Source: Chloroflexi bacterium HGW-Chloroflexi-6
Lineage (GTDB): Bacteria > Chloroflexota > Anaerolineae > Anaerolineales > Villigracilaceae
Reading direction: 5' to 3'
Length of the DNA stretch: 64,000 nucleotides
Assembly: GCA_002840685.1 (NCBI GenBank)
Contig: PHBU01000008.1
Span: 1 to 64,000, forward strand
This document shows positions 6,908-13,912 of this stretch, one piece after another. The notes under the pieces were generated by a model. That model was not told where the DNA came from, searched no databases, and worked only from the letters and a program-made list of their open reading frames with translations. The position numbers and the translations under genes are program-made. Positions within the stretch are counted from its first letter, which is position 1, and each line of letters starts with the position of its first letter.

Positions 6908-7213
6908 ATGAGTATTCAGCCTGATTTCAGCCCCTACTTAGCCGTTTATTTCGCTTTGACGCTGTTTGGTGTGCTCTACAACGCAGTTATTGAGCACATG
7001 GAGCACCACAAATACATCGAGGGTTTCACGAGCTTGATGGTTGCGGCGGGTGTAGGTGTGACGGTTTTGGCCTGCGGGTTCCTGGTGGGCTGGCAGGCAG
7101 CGGGCATCGTGCTGATCGGTTTCGCTTTCAGCGGATTGCCAATGGTGGTCGGGTCGATCGTGCGCTACGTGCGGGCCCGGGCTGCTGGCCAGAAGATGGT
7201 GCGAGATGAGTGA
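6908..7213 (+). CDS. Membrane protein with three predicted helices
   Basis: The start at 6908 follows CAGGAGA. The 101-residue product has hydrophobic segments at about 10-27 (YLAVYFALTLFGVLYNAVI), 42-62 (SLMVAAGVGVTVLACGFLVG) and 64-84 (GIVLIGFAFSGLPMVVGSIV), and a basic tail. It overlaps the next gene by 8 bases. Early, rather than late, position argues against a holin. The role is unknown. Confidence 0.65.
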   Translation: MSIQPDFSPYLAVYFALTLFGVLYNAVIEHMEHHKYIEGFTSLMVAAGVGVTVLACGFLVGWQAAGIVLIGFAFSGLPMVVGSIVRYVRARAAGQKMVRDE

Positions 7214-7433
7214 CGCTCCCAAGCGCTGGCCCAGTGTGGCGTGCGCGGCCAGAAATCAGGCGGCGGTGCTGGCGATGGAAGGCATGAAGGCGCTTTCGGT
7301 GGTTGTTGACGGTGAAAGAGCCATGACCGAGAGCGAACGCCAGCGCAGGGAAACCAAAGCCCTGCGGGCGCTGGAACGAATAGCCTGGTTGATGCATAGC
7401 CAGGGCGCACCGATACGACCGGAAGATTTATAG
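7206..7433 (+). CDS. Small early protein, 75 residues
   Basis: Overlaps the membrane-protein gene by 8 bases. Charged, helical C-terminal half (TESERQRRETKALRALERIAW). No family is recognised. It is the last gene before a non-coding stretch of about 570 bases. Confidence 0.5.
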   Translation: MSDAPKRWPSVACAARNQAAVLAMEGMKALSVVVDGERAMTESERQRRETKALRALERIAWLMHSQGAPIRPEDL

Positions 7434-8002
7434 GCTGACCCACAGGGTTGCCAAGAACAGGCTGACAGGTAAAAAGCGGTTCGACTCCGTAACAGCCTAC
7501 TAGCAAGACGGCAAGACAGCACTTTAACAATTCAACGATTGGCAATGTAGAAACGATCTGCTCGGCGCGATACATGGGGTAATCCCTATTCCCCGCGTGC
7601 CTAAAGGGATCGTCCCGTGGGAGGGGCATTGCCAGACGCGAATAAAAATAACAAATTATGTGAGCGCGCAGGTGCAGGCAGGTTGGCAAAATGCTGATCT
7701 GCTGGCCGGTTCGAGTCTGGTGGCGCTTTTTACGGATGGCAGGAAACTGGTCGTTTATTTATTGGTTGCCTACGTCATGGGGCTGTGAGCATGACCCATC
7801 CGTTACCCCGTGCCGTGTCTTTCCAAGTGAGAAGCGCGAGGCTTCTACGAAACAGGGAGAAACTATCGGCTAATGAGATAAGCGCAAGCGAGCCGAGCGG
7901 CACGGGTAACCACGACAACCAAGAAACCTACCCACCCGTGATGTAAAGCGGGCCAGTGTATAGCACAAAGGGAATGCCGGAGCAAAGGAGTAACCGGCGC
8001 AT
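7434..8002. other. Non-coding early stretch upstream of the phage tRNA
   Basis: No gene is supported. A 63-codon frame at 7597-7788 lacks a ribosome-binding site. The stretch contains tRNA-like fragments: a 7-bp pairing of 7431-7437 with 7493-7499 around a TTCGACT loop, and a T-arm-like GCCGG-TTCGAGT-CTGGT at about 7705-7721. Neither gives a cloverleaf. It may be the relic of a former tRNA array or a leader for the tRNA transcript. Confidence 0.4.
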
Positions 8003-8075
8003 AGCGGGATGGCGCAGTTGGCAGCGCGGTGGGCTCATAACCCACAGGTCGAGAGTTCGAGTCTCTCTCCCGCCA
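8003..8075 (+). tRNA. Phage tRNA-Met (CAT), initiator-like
   Basis: Full cloverleaf: acceptor 8003-8009 with 8068-8074, D-stem GCGC/GCGC, anticodon stem GTGGG/CCCAC around loop CTCATAA, T-arm GAGAG-TTCGAGT-CTCTC and discriminator A. Two initiator marks are present: three consecutive G:C pairs (GGG/CCC) flanking the anticodon loop, and an unpaired 1-72 position (A1 opposite C72). The third mark, A11:U24, is absent; the pair is C11:G24. It therefore looks like an initiator-type tRNA or an elongator that has converged on it. CCA is not encoded. Confidence 0.88.
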
Positions 8076-8228
8076 CTTGAAATAACCGGGGTGATCCCCG
8101 TTATCAGCCGTGCCGACCACCATCAGTCTACAGGGACCGAAGAGAAGCGGACGGCGACCCATATCTCACGCAGGAGGTGCAGATCTTAGAACCGCGTTAC
8201 GACCGCCGGAAGCCGGTCGCCACAGCCA

Positions 8229-8250
8229 GGGGCAGGCTATTTTCTGCCCC
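8229..8250. other. Hairpin upstream of small membrane gene
   Basis: GGGGCAG / CTGCCCC form a 7-bp stem around an 8-base loop in the 230-base spacer between the tRNA and the next gene. No U-run follows. It could be a processing site or a weak terminator. Nothing else recognisable is seen between 8076 and 8305. Confidence 0.4.
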
Positions 8251-8305
8251 GCACGTCCCATACCTAACCCAGGCCCGGCTGGGTGCAATTATTCAGGAGC
8301 ATTTT

Positions 8306-8437
8306 ATGGATATTTTTGCTGCTCTGGTTTGCATCATCGGCGTTGCGTTTGGCGCGCTGGTTTTTTTCTCGCCCTTTTTGCTGTCAGGGCGAATCAGTGA
8401 ATGGGAGAGAAAGCATGAACAACCAACTAAGAATTGA
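8306..8437 (+). CDS. Small single-pass membrane protein, 43 residues
   Basis: The start at 8306 follows CAGGAG by six bases. The product has one transmembrane segment (FAALVCIIGVAFGALVFFS) and a short polar tail. An earlier in-frame ATG lacks a ribosome-binding site. The end overlaps the next gene by 23 bases in another frame. No family is recognised. Confidence 0.55.
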   Translation: MDIFAALVCIIGVAFGALVFFSPFLLSGRISEWERKHEQPTKN

Positions 8438-8882
8438 CGGTGAGCGGATGACGCTCGATGATTTGGATACGCTGCTGAACCAGGTCGAGGAGATTGGCGG
8501 TCCAAAGTTTGTGCTGCGGGCAGAGTGGGTGGTCGAGGCGCCAGACCCGCTGGCGATGTATGCGCTCGAACGCCTGCTGGGTTTGACGCACGCCAAGGTG
8601 GAAGAGCCGGCTGAGCCGATTGGAGAGAAGTACCACGGCTCTGGCAGCTGGGTGACGGCGCCCGATCCAGTTTTGCCAGCATCCAAAGAGCCGAAAGAGA
8701 TCAAGGCCTGGCGCGTGCTGGATGCCGACGAGAATGTGGTCGAGCAGCTGACGATCACCGAGCGCAACGCGAAGATGGCGCGCGGCGAGTTTGCCGAAGG
8801 AACGATCTTGCATCACCCACGGGCAGGCAAGCAGCGCATTACACGGTCCGGGCCCGGGCAGGGCATGGAGCCGGTGGAATAG
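8415..8882 (+). CDS. Hypothetical early protein, 155 residues
   Basis: The start at 8415 follows GGGAGAG. The N-terminal part has GERMTLDDLDTLLNQVEEIG, typical of short helical phage proteins, followed by a Pro/Glu-rich middle and a C-terminal segment (IKAWRVLDADENVVEQLTI). No membrane segment or catalytic motif is seen. Unassigned. Confidence 0.6.
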   Translation: MNNQLRIDGERMTLDDLDTLLNQVEEIGGPKFVLRAEWVVEAPDPLAMYALERLLGLTHAKVEEPAEPIGEKYHGSGSWVTAPDPVLPASKEPKEIKAWRVLDADENVVEQLTITERNAKMARGEFAEGTILHHPRAGKQRITRSGPGQGMEPVE

Positions 8883-8892
8883 GAGCAGCGTC

Positions 8893-9192
8893 ATGCCAAC
8901 TCTATCTTTGCGAATTATCAAAAAGCCCCGGCGATTTCGCCGTTGTGATACATGCGGGAAAGGCATAAATGGCGAAACAATCCGACTCTACGGAATGGCC
9001 GAATATGGCGACAAACCCTATAACGTGTTTTTGCATCGTGGATGTTTATCCGGCAAAAACGAACTCGCCATGCTAGATGCCATCGAACACCGTTTGCAGG
9101 CGGATGCAGCTATGCACGAGAGCGAACGGCGCTTTATGGCAGGCGCGAAACTTGGCTTGCAAAACGGCCTAGCCCATGAGGTGAGCACATGA
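8893..9192 (+). CDS. Small zinc-binding-like protein, 99 residues
   Basis: The start at 8893 follows AGGAGCAG. A treble-like zinc site is suggested by CDTCGKGI near residue 18 and LHRGCLSG near 50, with a helical C-terminus. The end overlaps the next ATG (ATGA). Probably a small nucleic-acid or protein-binding phage factor; no family is recognised. Confidence 0.6.
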   Translation: MPTLSLRIIKKPRRFRRCDTCGKGINGETIRLYGMAEYGDKPYNVFLHRGCLSGKNELAMLDAIEHRLQADAAMHESERRFMAGAKLGLQNGLAHEVST

Positions 9193-9443
9193 ACGTGGGC
9201 ATGTTGTGGTTCGATAACGACCCAAAGAAAGGCCTGGATGAGAAGATCAGCCAGGCGGCGGATTACTTCAAAAAGAAATACGGGGCGGCGCCCGATTGCT
9301 GCATGGTTTCGCCGACGATGCTGGCCGAATCTGAGCATAAGGCCGGGCTGATCACCGTCAGACCGTGGCGCACGGTAACGCCTGGGCATTTGTGGATCGG
9401 TGTGGATGAGCCGGAGATTTCCAAAAATGAGATCGTGCGGTAG
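9189..9443 (+). CDS. Hypothetical early protein, 84 residues
   Basis: Overlaps the previous stop by four bases. The product (LWFDNDPKKGLDEKISQAADYFKKKYG, here in two parts FDNDPKKGLDE and AADYFKKKYG) resembles small host-related proteins of unknown function that keep a conserved WFDND start. Unassigned. Confidence 0.55.
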   Translation: MNVGMLWFDNDPKKGLDEKISQAADYFKKKYGAAPDCCMVSPTMLAESEHKAGLITVRPWRTVTPGHLWIGVDEPEISKNEIVR

Positions 9444-9461
9444 TTGTTCACAAGGAGTCTT

Positions 9462-9800
9462 ATGGCTCGAAATATGTCATTCATGCTCACCACTGAGCAG
9501 GTCAGAAAGCGGGAAAAGACAGTAACCCGTCGATTGGGATGGGAGCACTTGAAAGCGGGTCAAGTTTTGAACGCCTGTGTAAAGTGCATGGGCCTGAAAA
9601 AAGGCGAAAAGATTGAGCGCCTGGCAGAAATCCGCGTTGTAAATGTTCGACGTGAAAGGCTTTACAACATCACTGCCGACGATGTGAAATGCGAAGGCTT
9701 TGAAGGCAAAAGCGTTGAGTGGTTTATCGATATGTTCATGCGTGAAATGGGTGTTGCTTCATCTGCCGAAGTCACGCGGATCGAGTTTGAATATCTCTGA
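9462..9800 (+). CDS. ASCH-domain protein
   Basis: The start at 9462 follows AAGGAG and gives 112 residues. The motif series MLTTEQVRKREKTVTRRLGW, LKAGQVLNAC, KGEKIERLAEIRVVNVRRE, then DVKCEGFEGKS matches the phage branch of the ASCH/PUA-like superfamily. That superfamily binds RNA or modified nucleosides, and some members are amidohydrolases or ribonucleases. The TVTRR and EGF elements are the family hallmarks. The target here is unknown. Confidence 0.78.
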   Translation: MARNMSFMLTTEQVRKREKTVTRRLGWEHLKAGQVLNACVKCMGLKKGEKIERLAEIRVVNVRRERLYNITADDVKCEGFEGKSVEWFIDMFMREMGVASSAEVTRIEFEYL

Positions 9801-9834
9801 CAAAGAATTTGATGAGTAGGAGGTTGAACCAAAC

Positions 9835-10086
9835 ATGGGCAAGCCGAGCGAAAGACGTAAATCGGCACGACGACCAGGGCGCGCTGAACGGGCACGGGTA
9901 AAGAACAAGCACTCCAGGTGTGGTTTCTGGGGTTACGTGGCTGGCGCTGGCACCGTGAAAGTGAATGCCGGTCGGAAGAAGTATGAACGCGCCATGCGCT
10001 GGGTTTTACGCATGGCAATGCAGCCCATCAGTGGTGAACAGCCCACTCCGAAAGCAAAGGAACCCGGCCAAACGGCCAGCCTATAA
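9835..10086 (+). CDS. Small highly basic protein, 83 residues
   Basis: The N-terminus is strongly basic (GKPSERRKSARRPGRAERARVKNKH), which suggests nucleic-acid binding. SD-like GGAGG is 9 bases before the ATG. The stop codon lies in the loop of the hairpin at 10061-10095, so translation would pass through one arm of that hairpin. Confidence 0.5.
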   Translation: MGKPSERRKSARRPGRAERARVKNKHSRCGFWGYVAGAGTVKVNAGRKKYERAMRWVLRMAMQPISGEQPTPKAKEPGQTASL

Positions 10087-10095
10087 GGCCGGGTT
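10061..10095 (+). terminator. Hairpin over the end of the basic-protein gene
   Basis: AACCCGGCC (10061-10069) pairs perfectly with GGCCGGGTT (10087-10095). No U-run follows directly, so it may be a pause or processing site rather than a full terminator. Confidence 0.5.
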
Positions 10096-10100
10096 CAATA

Positions 10101-10153
10101 CCGCAGTAATGGATTAGCCAGAACATCGGCGGCGGTTCGATCCCGCCCTGCGG
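10101..10153 (+). ncRNA. tRNA-like fold without anticodon arm
   Basis: CCGCAG (10101-10106) pairs with CTGCGG (10148-10153). Inside is a D-arm-like TGG-ATTAG-CCA and a canonical T-arm GGCGG-TTCGATC-CCGCC. There is no room for an anticodon arm. It could be a decayed tRNA, a tRNA mimic or, because ATTTTTA follows, a terminator with a T-arm-like inner hairpin. Confidence 0.35.
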
Positions 10154-10186
10154 ATTTTTATCAAGTGTCAGTGAAAGGAGTCATCC

Positions 10187-10603
10187 ATGTCTCACACGTA
10201 TGAGGATATTTTGAACGAGCTGGCCGAAGAGCTGCCAGAGATCGAGCGCAAAGTATTTGACGCCCTGAAGCGCAACCCGAAGGGGCTGAAGCGCGAGCAG
10301 CTGGTGGCCATCGTATTTGGCGGCACGGTCAAGGCCGGGTCACTCTTGAACAACAGCAGCACGGACCGCAAGGTGCGCAAGGCGATCGAGAGCCTGCGCA
10401 GCCGGATGGTGCCGATCGTTTCGAGCAGCGGACAGGCTGGTTATCGCCTGGATACATCGCGTGAAGCACGCGAGCGGATGCTGGCCGACTTGATCAGCCG
10501 CAGAGACAAGATCAACGATCTGATCAAACATGCTGCCAAGTTTTACAGCCTGCCCGAATCGGTGCCGAGTTATGAGCGGGTTGAACAGGCCCGGTTGATG
10601 TAG
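10187..10603 (+). CDS. Winged-helix DNA-binding protein, 138 residues
   Basis: The start follows AAAGGAG. The product begins MSHTYEDIL, whose codons 2-6 are one of the 14-bp palindromes. Residues about 20-85 form a winged helix (VFDALKRNPKGLKREQLVAIVFGG, RKVRKAIESLRSRM, then SSGQAGYRLD as wing). The C-terminal part is helical. It is a plausible regulator of the early-to-middle switch, and the palindrome inside its own 5' end hints at autoregulation or at control by another factor. Confidence 0.68.
   Translation: MSHTYEDILNELAEELPEIERKVFDALKRNPKGLKREQLVAIVFGGTVKAGSLLNNSSTDRKVRKAIESLRSRMVPIVSSSGQAGYRLDTSREARERMLADLISRRDKINDLIKHAAKFYSLPESVPSYERVEQARLM
10191..10204. promoter_or_regulatory. 14-bp palindromic site, copy 3 (inside a CDS start)
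   Basis: CTCACACGTATGAG begins one base after the ATG of the winged-helix gene and encodes SHTYE. A bound protein here would block transcription elongation or, at RNA level, the initiation region. Confidence 0.75.
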
Positions 10604-10870
10604 ATGGCATCTGTAATTCGGCCCACTAACAACCCGCTTTGTACATACGGCGGGACAGACCGCCTGCTGCTGGATGATGTCAGCCCGTATGGGCTGCGCA
10701 GAAAGGTGATCGCCAGCAAGGGGGTGTGGCCCGATGTGAGCGGCTTTCTTGATCTCGCAGCGCAGGAAGCCAAAGGCGCAGATGTCTATTGGTGGTTATT
10801 CGAGCGGGATGACGGATTCATGTACCTATGGATTTGCTGGAAGAAATCGAAGGAGGAAAAGCAATCATGA
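10604..10870 (+). CDS. Hypothetical protein, 88 residues
   Basis: Starts directly after the previous stop (TAG-ATG). Trp-rich C-terminal part (ADVYWWLFERDDGFMYLWICWKK). The end overlaps the next start (ATGA). No family is recognised. Confidence 0.55.
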   Translation: MASVIRPTNNPLCTYGGTDRLLLDDVSPYGLRRKVIASKGVWPDVSGFLDLAAQEAKGADVYWWLFERDDGFMYLWICWKKSKEEKQS

Positions 10871-11055
10871 AAAATGGACCGGGTTTGAAGTTGTTGATCT
10901 ACGGTGTGCCAGCGTTGTGGGCATTGGTGGCCATTCTCTTGGTTGCCTGGCACGGGCGATATCTGGAAGGCGCTTTTATGGCAGTGAGCTTGATCGGGAT
11001 GATCAGCGCTGCGCATACATGGCAAGAGAGGGTGAAGTCATGGCCGGAGAAATAG
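10867..11055 (+). CDS. Small membrane protein, 62 residues
   Basis: The start at 10867 follows GGAGG. Two hydrophobic segments, LLIYGVPALWALVAILLVAW and GAFMAVSLIGMISAA. First of a row of membrane proteins leading into the FtsK-like ATPase gene; the end overlaps the next gene by 16 bases. Confidence 0.58.
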   Translation: MKNGPGLKLLIYGVPALWALVAILLVAWHGRYLEGAFMAVSLIGMISAAHTWQERVKSWPEK

Positions 11056-11150
11056 CCGCTTTGTTTCTGGCAAGCATGGTCTTGTTCTTGCTGTCGGTTT
11101 ACTTTTGGGAGATGGGCAAGGCAATCATCAAGGCGAGGAGGAAAAAGTGA
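11040..11150 (+). CDS. Small single-pass membrane protein, 36 residues
   Basis: The frame MAGEIAALFLASMVLFLLSV has one transmembrane segment and a basic tail (KARRKK). It overlaps both neighbours by a few bases, which supports real translation despite its size. Part of the membrane block before the ATPase. Confidence 0.5.
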   Translation: MAGEIAALFLASMVLFLLSVYFWEMGKAIIKARRKK

Positions 11151-11584
11151 AAACAGGGATGGAGTTTCCGTTGGCGATTTTGGCGATCTTGCTGGTTTTG
11201 ATCGTGGGCTGGTCATCCTGGCAGGGCATGCAGGTTGATATCGCATCCAACCAGGTGCTGTTGGGTCAAGCAGCGCAGCCGGTTGTGGCCGGTGCCGAGT
11301 GGCTGATCAAGGTGGTGGTTGGCGCCATCGTTGGTTCGTTCGTGACAGCGATCGTGACAGCGCTGGTCGTTTGGGCGCGGCGTCAATGGGTGCGCAGTGG
11401 GGGCAGTTGGCAGAGTGGGCCAAACGCGCAATGGCAACGCAAGCAACCGGCAGAGAAACAACCTCGCGCTCCGAGCGAGACTGAACTGATGCGAACCATG
11501 ATGATGATGCAAATGCGCAGCGCTGGCAATCAGCCGGCGCGCATGGTCCAGGAGGATGAGCATGAGCCGATTTTACGGATTTAG
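11147..11584 (+). CDS. Membrane protein with two helices and Gln-rich tail, 145 residues
   Basis: The GTG at 11147 follows GAGGAGG and overlaps the previous stop (GTGA). Two transmembrane segments lie near residues 7-25 (PLAILAILLVLIVGW) and 57-80 (VVGAIVGSFVTAIVTALVVW). The C-terminal half is polar, rich in Gln, Met and Arg. The end overlaps the lipoprotein gene by 23 bases. No family is recognised; the context suggests a subunit of a membrane complex with the lipoprotein and the ATPase. Confidence 0.55.
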   Translation: MKTGMEFPLAILAILLVLIVGWSSWQGMQVDIASNQVLLGQAAQPVVAGAEWLIKVVVGAIVGSFVTAIVTALVVWARRQWVRSGGSWQSGPNAQWQRKQPAEKQPRAPSETELMRTMMMMQMRSAGNQPARMVQEDEHEPILRI

Positions 11585-12533
11585 CCTGTTAGTGATTGTT
11601 TTCTTGGCCGGGTGTGTGCCGCTGGATGTTACCCAGCCGACCACCACGCCGGTGGTTGGGGTTGTGGATGCGAGTGTTGAGCTCATCCGCCAGGATATGT
11701 ACCTGCGCCTGACCCAGCAGAGCATCGAAAACGAACGCATTGAAGCCGGCGCGCGGATGACAGCGACCCAGCAAGTGATTGACGCCACGGCCACCCAGCA
11801 GGTGCGCAGCGATAACGCGATTGCCACCGAGCGAAGCGCTGAAGCAACACAGCAGGTCTGGCAGGTGACGGTGATGGCGGCTCAGGCAGCCGACACGGCC
11901 ACAGCACAGGCCAATGCCACAGCAGCGCAGGCAATGGTGCTGGGCACGACAGCGACGGTCCAGGCGGCGGGTACTGCCACGGCAGTGGAGCAAACCCAAC
12001 AGGCTCCGATCGTGGCGGCCAAATCGACCGCCATGTTTGCCCAGGCGCGCCAGACTGAGATCGAGCTGCAAAAGAGTACGGCCACCATGTGGGTTTCGGC
12101 CTGGGGTGGTTGGGTGTTTGCGGTTGTTGTGATCGTGATTGCAGCGTTTGTGATCTGGAAGAAAAGCCAGGTGGGGGTCATCCCAACTGACAGCAACGGG
12201 CGGCCGCAAATGGTGGTGATCAACCAGGGCGGGCAAAAGATCTTGGTCAGCCCGAGCTTGATGGCATCGCCGATGTTGGCGATATCCAACCAGGGCGGGT
12301 CAATGCCGATGCTGGTGAATGAGAACTTCCAGAAAGAAACCACCCACGGCGCACAGATTATCGAAGCGGTGCGCAGTTTACCGCCTGGCTACAACAGGCA
12401 GGGCTTATCGCTGGCGGGTGGCCTGACCGGTCCGCAACAGGCTGGCAGCGTCAACATCCAAGTGGTGCAGCCGGGACAACTTGATGGTATCCGGCATGAG
12501 CTTGATGCAAAGCTGACCGAGGAGGACGAATGA
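11562..12533 (+). CDS. Lipoprotein with long Ala/Thr/Gln helix and inner transmembrane segment
   Basis: The start at 11562 is seven bases after AGGAGG; the ATG at 11556 is too close to it. Residues 1-20 form a lipoprotein signal ending in the lipobox VFLAGC. A long helical, Ala/Thr/Gln-rich stalk (about 45-170) with no charge bias follows, then a transmembrane segment (GWVFAVVVIVIAAFVIW) and a 130-residue soluble tail. The order suggests a protein tethered at both ends across the cell envelope. It overlaps the FtsK-like gene by four bases. It is unlike any common phage structural protein; a role in an envelope or DNA-transfer complex is inferred. Confidence 0.6.
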   Translation: MSRFYGFSLLVIVFLAGCVPLDVTQPTTTPVVGVVDASVELIRQDMYLRLTQQSIENERIEAGARMTATQQVIDATATQQVRSDNAIATERSAEATQQVWQVTVMAAQAADTATAQANATAAQAMVLGTTATVQAAGTATAVEQTQQAPIVAAKSTAMFAQARQTEIELQKSTATMWVSAWGGWVFAVVVIVIAAFVIWKKSQVGVIPTDSNGRPQMVVINQGGQKILVSPSLMASPMLAISNQGGSMPMLVNENFQKETTHGAQIIEAVRSLPPGYNRQGLSLAGGLTGPQQAGSVNIQVVQPGQLDGIRHELDAKLTEEDE

Positions 12534-13912
12534 GCGACTATTACTCTGCCGCTGTTACTGCCGCGGAAACGATGTGCGCAGTGATGGCCAACGATTTACA
12601 CCTGCAAGCACCTTCGCAGTTTTACCTTGATGCGAACGGCGAGCGCGTTTGGTTGATCGCTATTCTCAACCCGGTTGCGCTGGGTGGGCAGATCGGCACT
12701 TATACCAGGGCTCAAACATTACACCAGATCAGCACGGCCCTGGGTGGCAAGCCGGTTCTGCTCAGTAATCATACCGGGCTGCGGTATGGGGTTTTGATGT
12801 CTGAGCGGCCCAAGCTGGCAAAAGAGATTGCTTACCCGGATGATAGTTTTGAGCCTGGCATTGTTCCGTTGGGCAAAACCCTGTATGGCGATTTGCACCC
12901 CAGGGCATCGAAGCTGATGAATGTATTGATCGGCGGCGAGCAGGGCAGCGGCAAAAGCACACTGCTGCACCTGTTCGCTTATGCGGCCTGGCTGAATGGC
13001 TGGCAGTTCTACACAGCCGACCCGCGCGCGCTGACCTTTGATGAGAGCTGGAACGGGATTCAGCTTGCGCCGGTGGCTGATAAGGCTGATGGCGTGATGA
13101 GCATTTTGGATGAGCTTGATCGCGAGATGGAACGCAGGGCGGCGCTGTTCAGGGCTGTGCGCGTCAACAGTGGATTGCCTGCGACCAGCATTGATGCTTA
13201 TAACGCGATGGTTGATATTGCAGATCGTTTGCCGCGTATTTTCTTCCTGGTTGATGAGGCCAATACCTTTTTGGCCAACGATAAGATTGAAAAGCGCGTT
13301 GAAGATCTGAGCCGGCAGCCGCGCAAGTTTGGCATCCACTTTGTTTTGGCCGGGCATAACTGGCGTGATAAGGGCGTTCCGCGCGGGATCTCTGCAAACT
13401 TTCACACACGCGTTAGCCTGCATGTTGCCGACAACACCAGCGGCAGCGTGGTGCTGAATAACCCGAAGTGGGGCAAGGCGATGATGAAGGTTAAGCACCC
13501 GGGGCGGGCGGTTGTTTTTATGGATGGTCGCTTTTCAAAGACTCAGTTTTACCGATTAGATGATGAGCGCATTATCCAGATGCTTGTCTCAGGGAAACCT
13601 GCACCAGCGCTTACGGACGCTGATCGAGAGTTGGCGCAGCGTGCCATGCGCGAAACTGAAGGCAAGATCAGCCGAGGCGTGCTGACCGAATGGGGCATGT
13701 CGCAAGGTGAAGCCAATCGCATTATGGATAAGTGGGCAGCCCGTGGTTGGGCTGAAAAAGATGCTCAGCGAGCAAACGCAACCTATATTACACAGGATCT
13801 GCGTGATTTGGTCAACAGCCCAACAACCCCAACAACCACCAACAACTACCTAACAGCCCCAACAACCGGCTCAACAACCCCAACAACCGACATTATGGAG
13901 AGTGAATCATGA
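12530..13912 (+). CDS. FtsK/HerA-type DNA-translocase ATPase with C-terminal winged helix
   Basis: This 460-residue protein has Walker A GGEQGSGKST (135-144), Walker B RIFFLVDEAN (Asp242-Glu243) and a later HFVLAGHNW sensor-like strand, as in FtsK/SpoIIIE/TraG ATPases. The region about 365-415 (ISRGVLTEWGMSQGEANRIM, then WAARGWAEKD) is a winged helix like FtsK gamma or plasmid Tra proteins. A PTTPTT-repeat linker and a short tail end it. It has no transmembrane segment, so the membrane proteins encoded just before and after may anchor it. DNA pumping during segregation, transfer or packaging is possible; a dedicated terminase is already present. Confidence 0.82.
   Translation: MSDYYSAAVTAAETMCAVMANDLHLQAPSQFYLDANGERVWLIAILNPVALGGQIGTYTRAQTLHQISTALGGKPVLLSNHTGLRYGVLMSERPKLAKEIAYPDDSFEPGIVPLGKTLYGDLHPRASKLMNVLIGGEQGSGKSTLLHLFAYAAWLNGWQFYTADPRALTFDESWNGIQLAPVADKADGVMSILDELDREMERRAALFRAVRVNSGLPATSIDAYNAMVDIADRLPRIFFLVDEANTFLANDKIEKRVEDLSRQPRKFGIHFVLAGHNWRDKGVPRGISANFHTRVSLHVADNTSGSVVLNNPKWGKAMMKVKHPGRAVVFMDGRFSKTQFYRLDDERIIQMLVSGKPAPALTDADRELAQRAMRETEGKISRGVLTEWGMSQGEANRIMDKWAARGWAEKDAQRANATYITQDLRDLVNSPTTPTTTNNYLTAPTTGSTTPTTDIMESES
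13813..13890. repeat. Low-complexity repeat in ATPase C-terminus
   Basis: Repeated CAACAACCCCAACAACC units encode a Pro/Thr/Asn-rich linker. Probably a flexible spacer rather than a DNA signal. Confidence 0.6.

Noticed and set aside
7431..7500. tRNA-like fold with a perfect 7-bp acceptor pairing and TTCGACT loop
   Set aside because: No acceptable D-arm or anticodon arm (no U33) can be drawn, and the T-stem has only four pairs. It is kept only as a possible relic in the non-coding stretch.
7956..8189. Open frame crossing the phage tRNA
   Set aside because: It contains the whole tRNA gene, lacks a ribosome-binding site and has no protein-like features.
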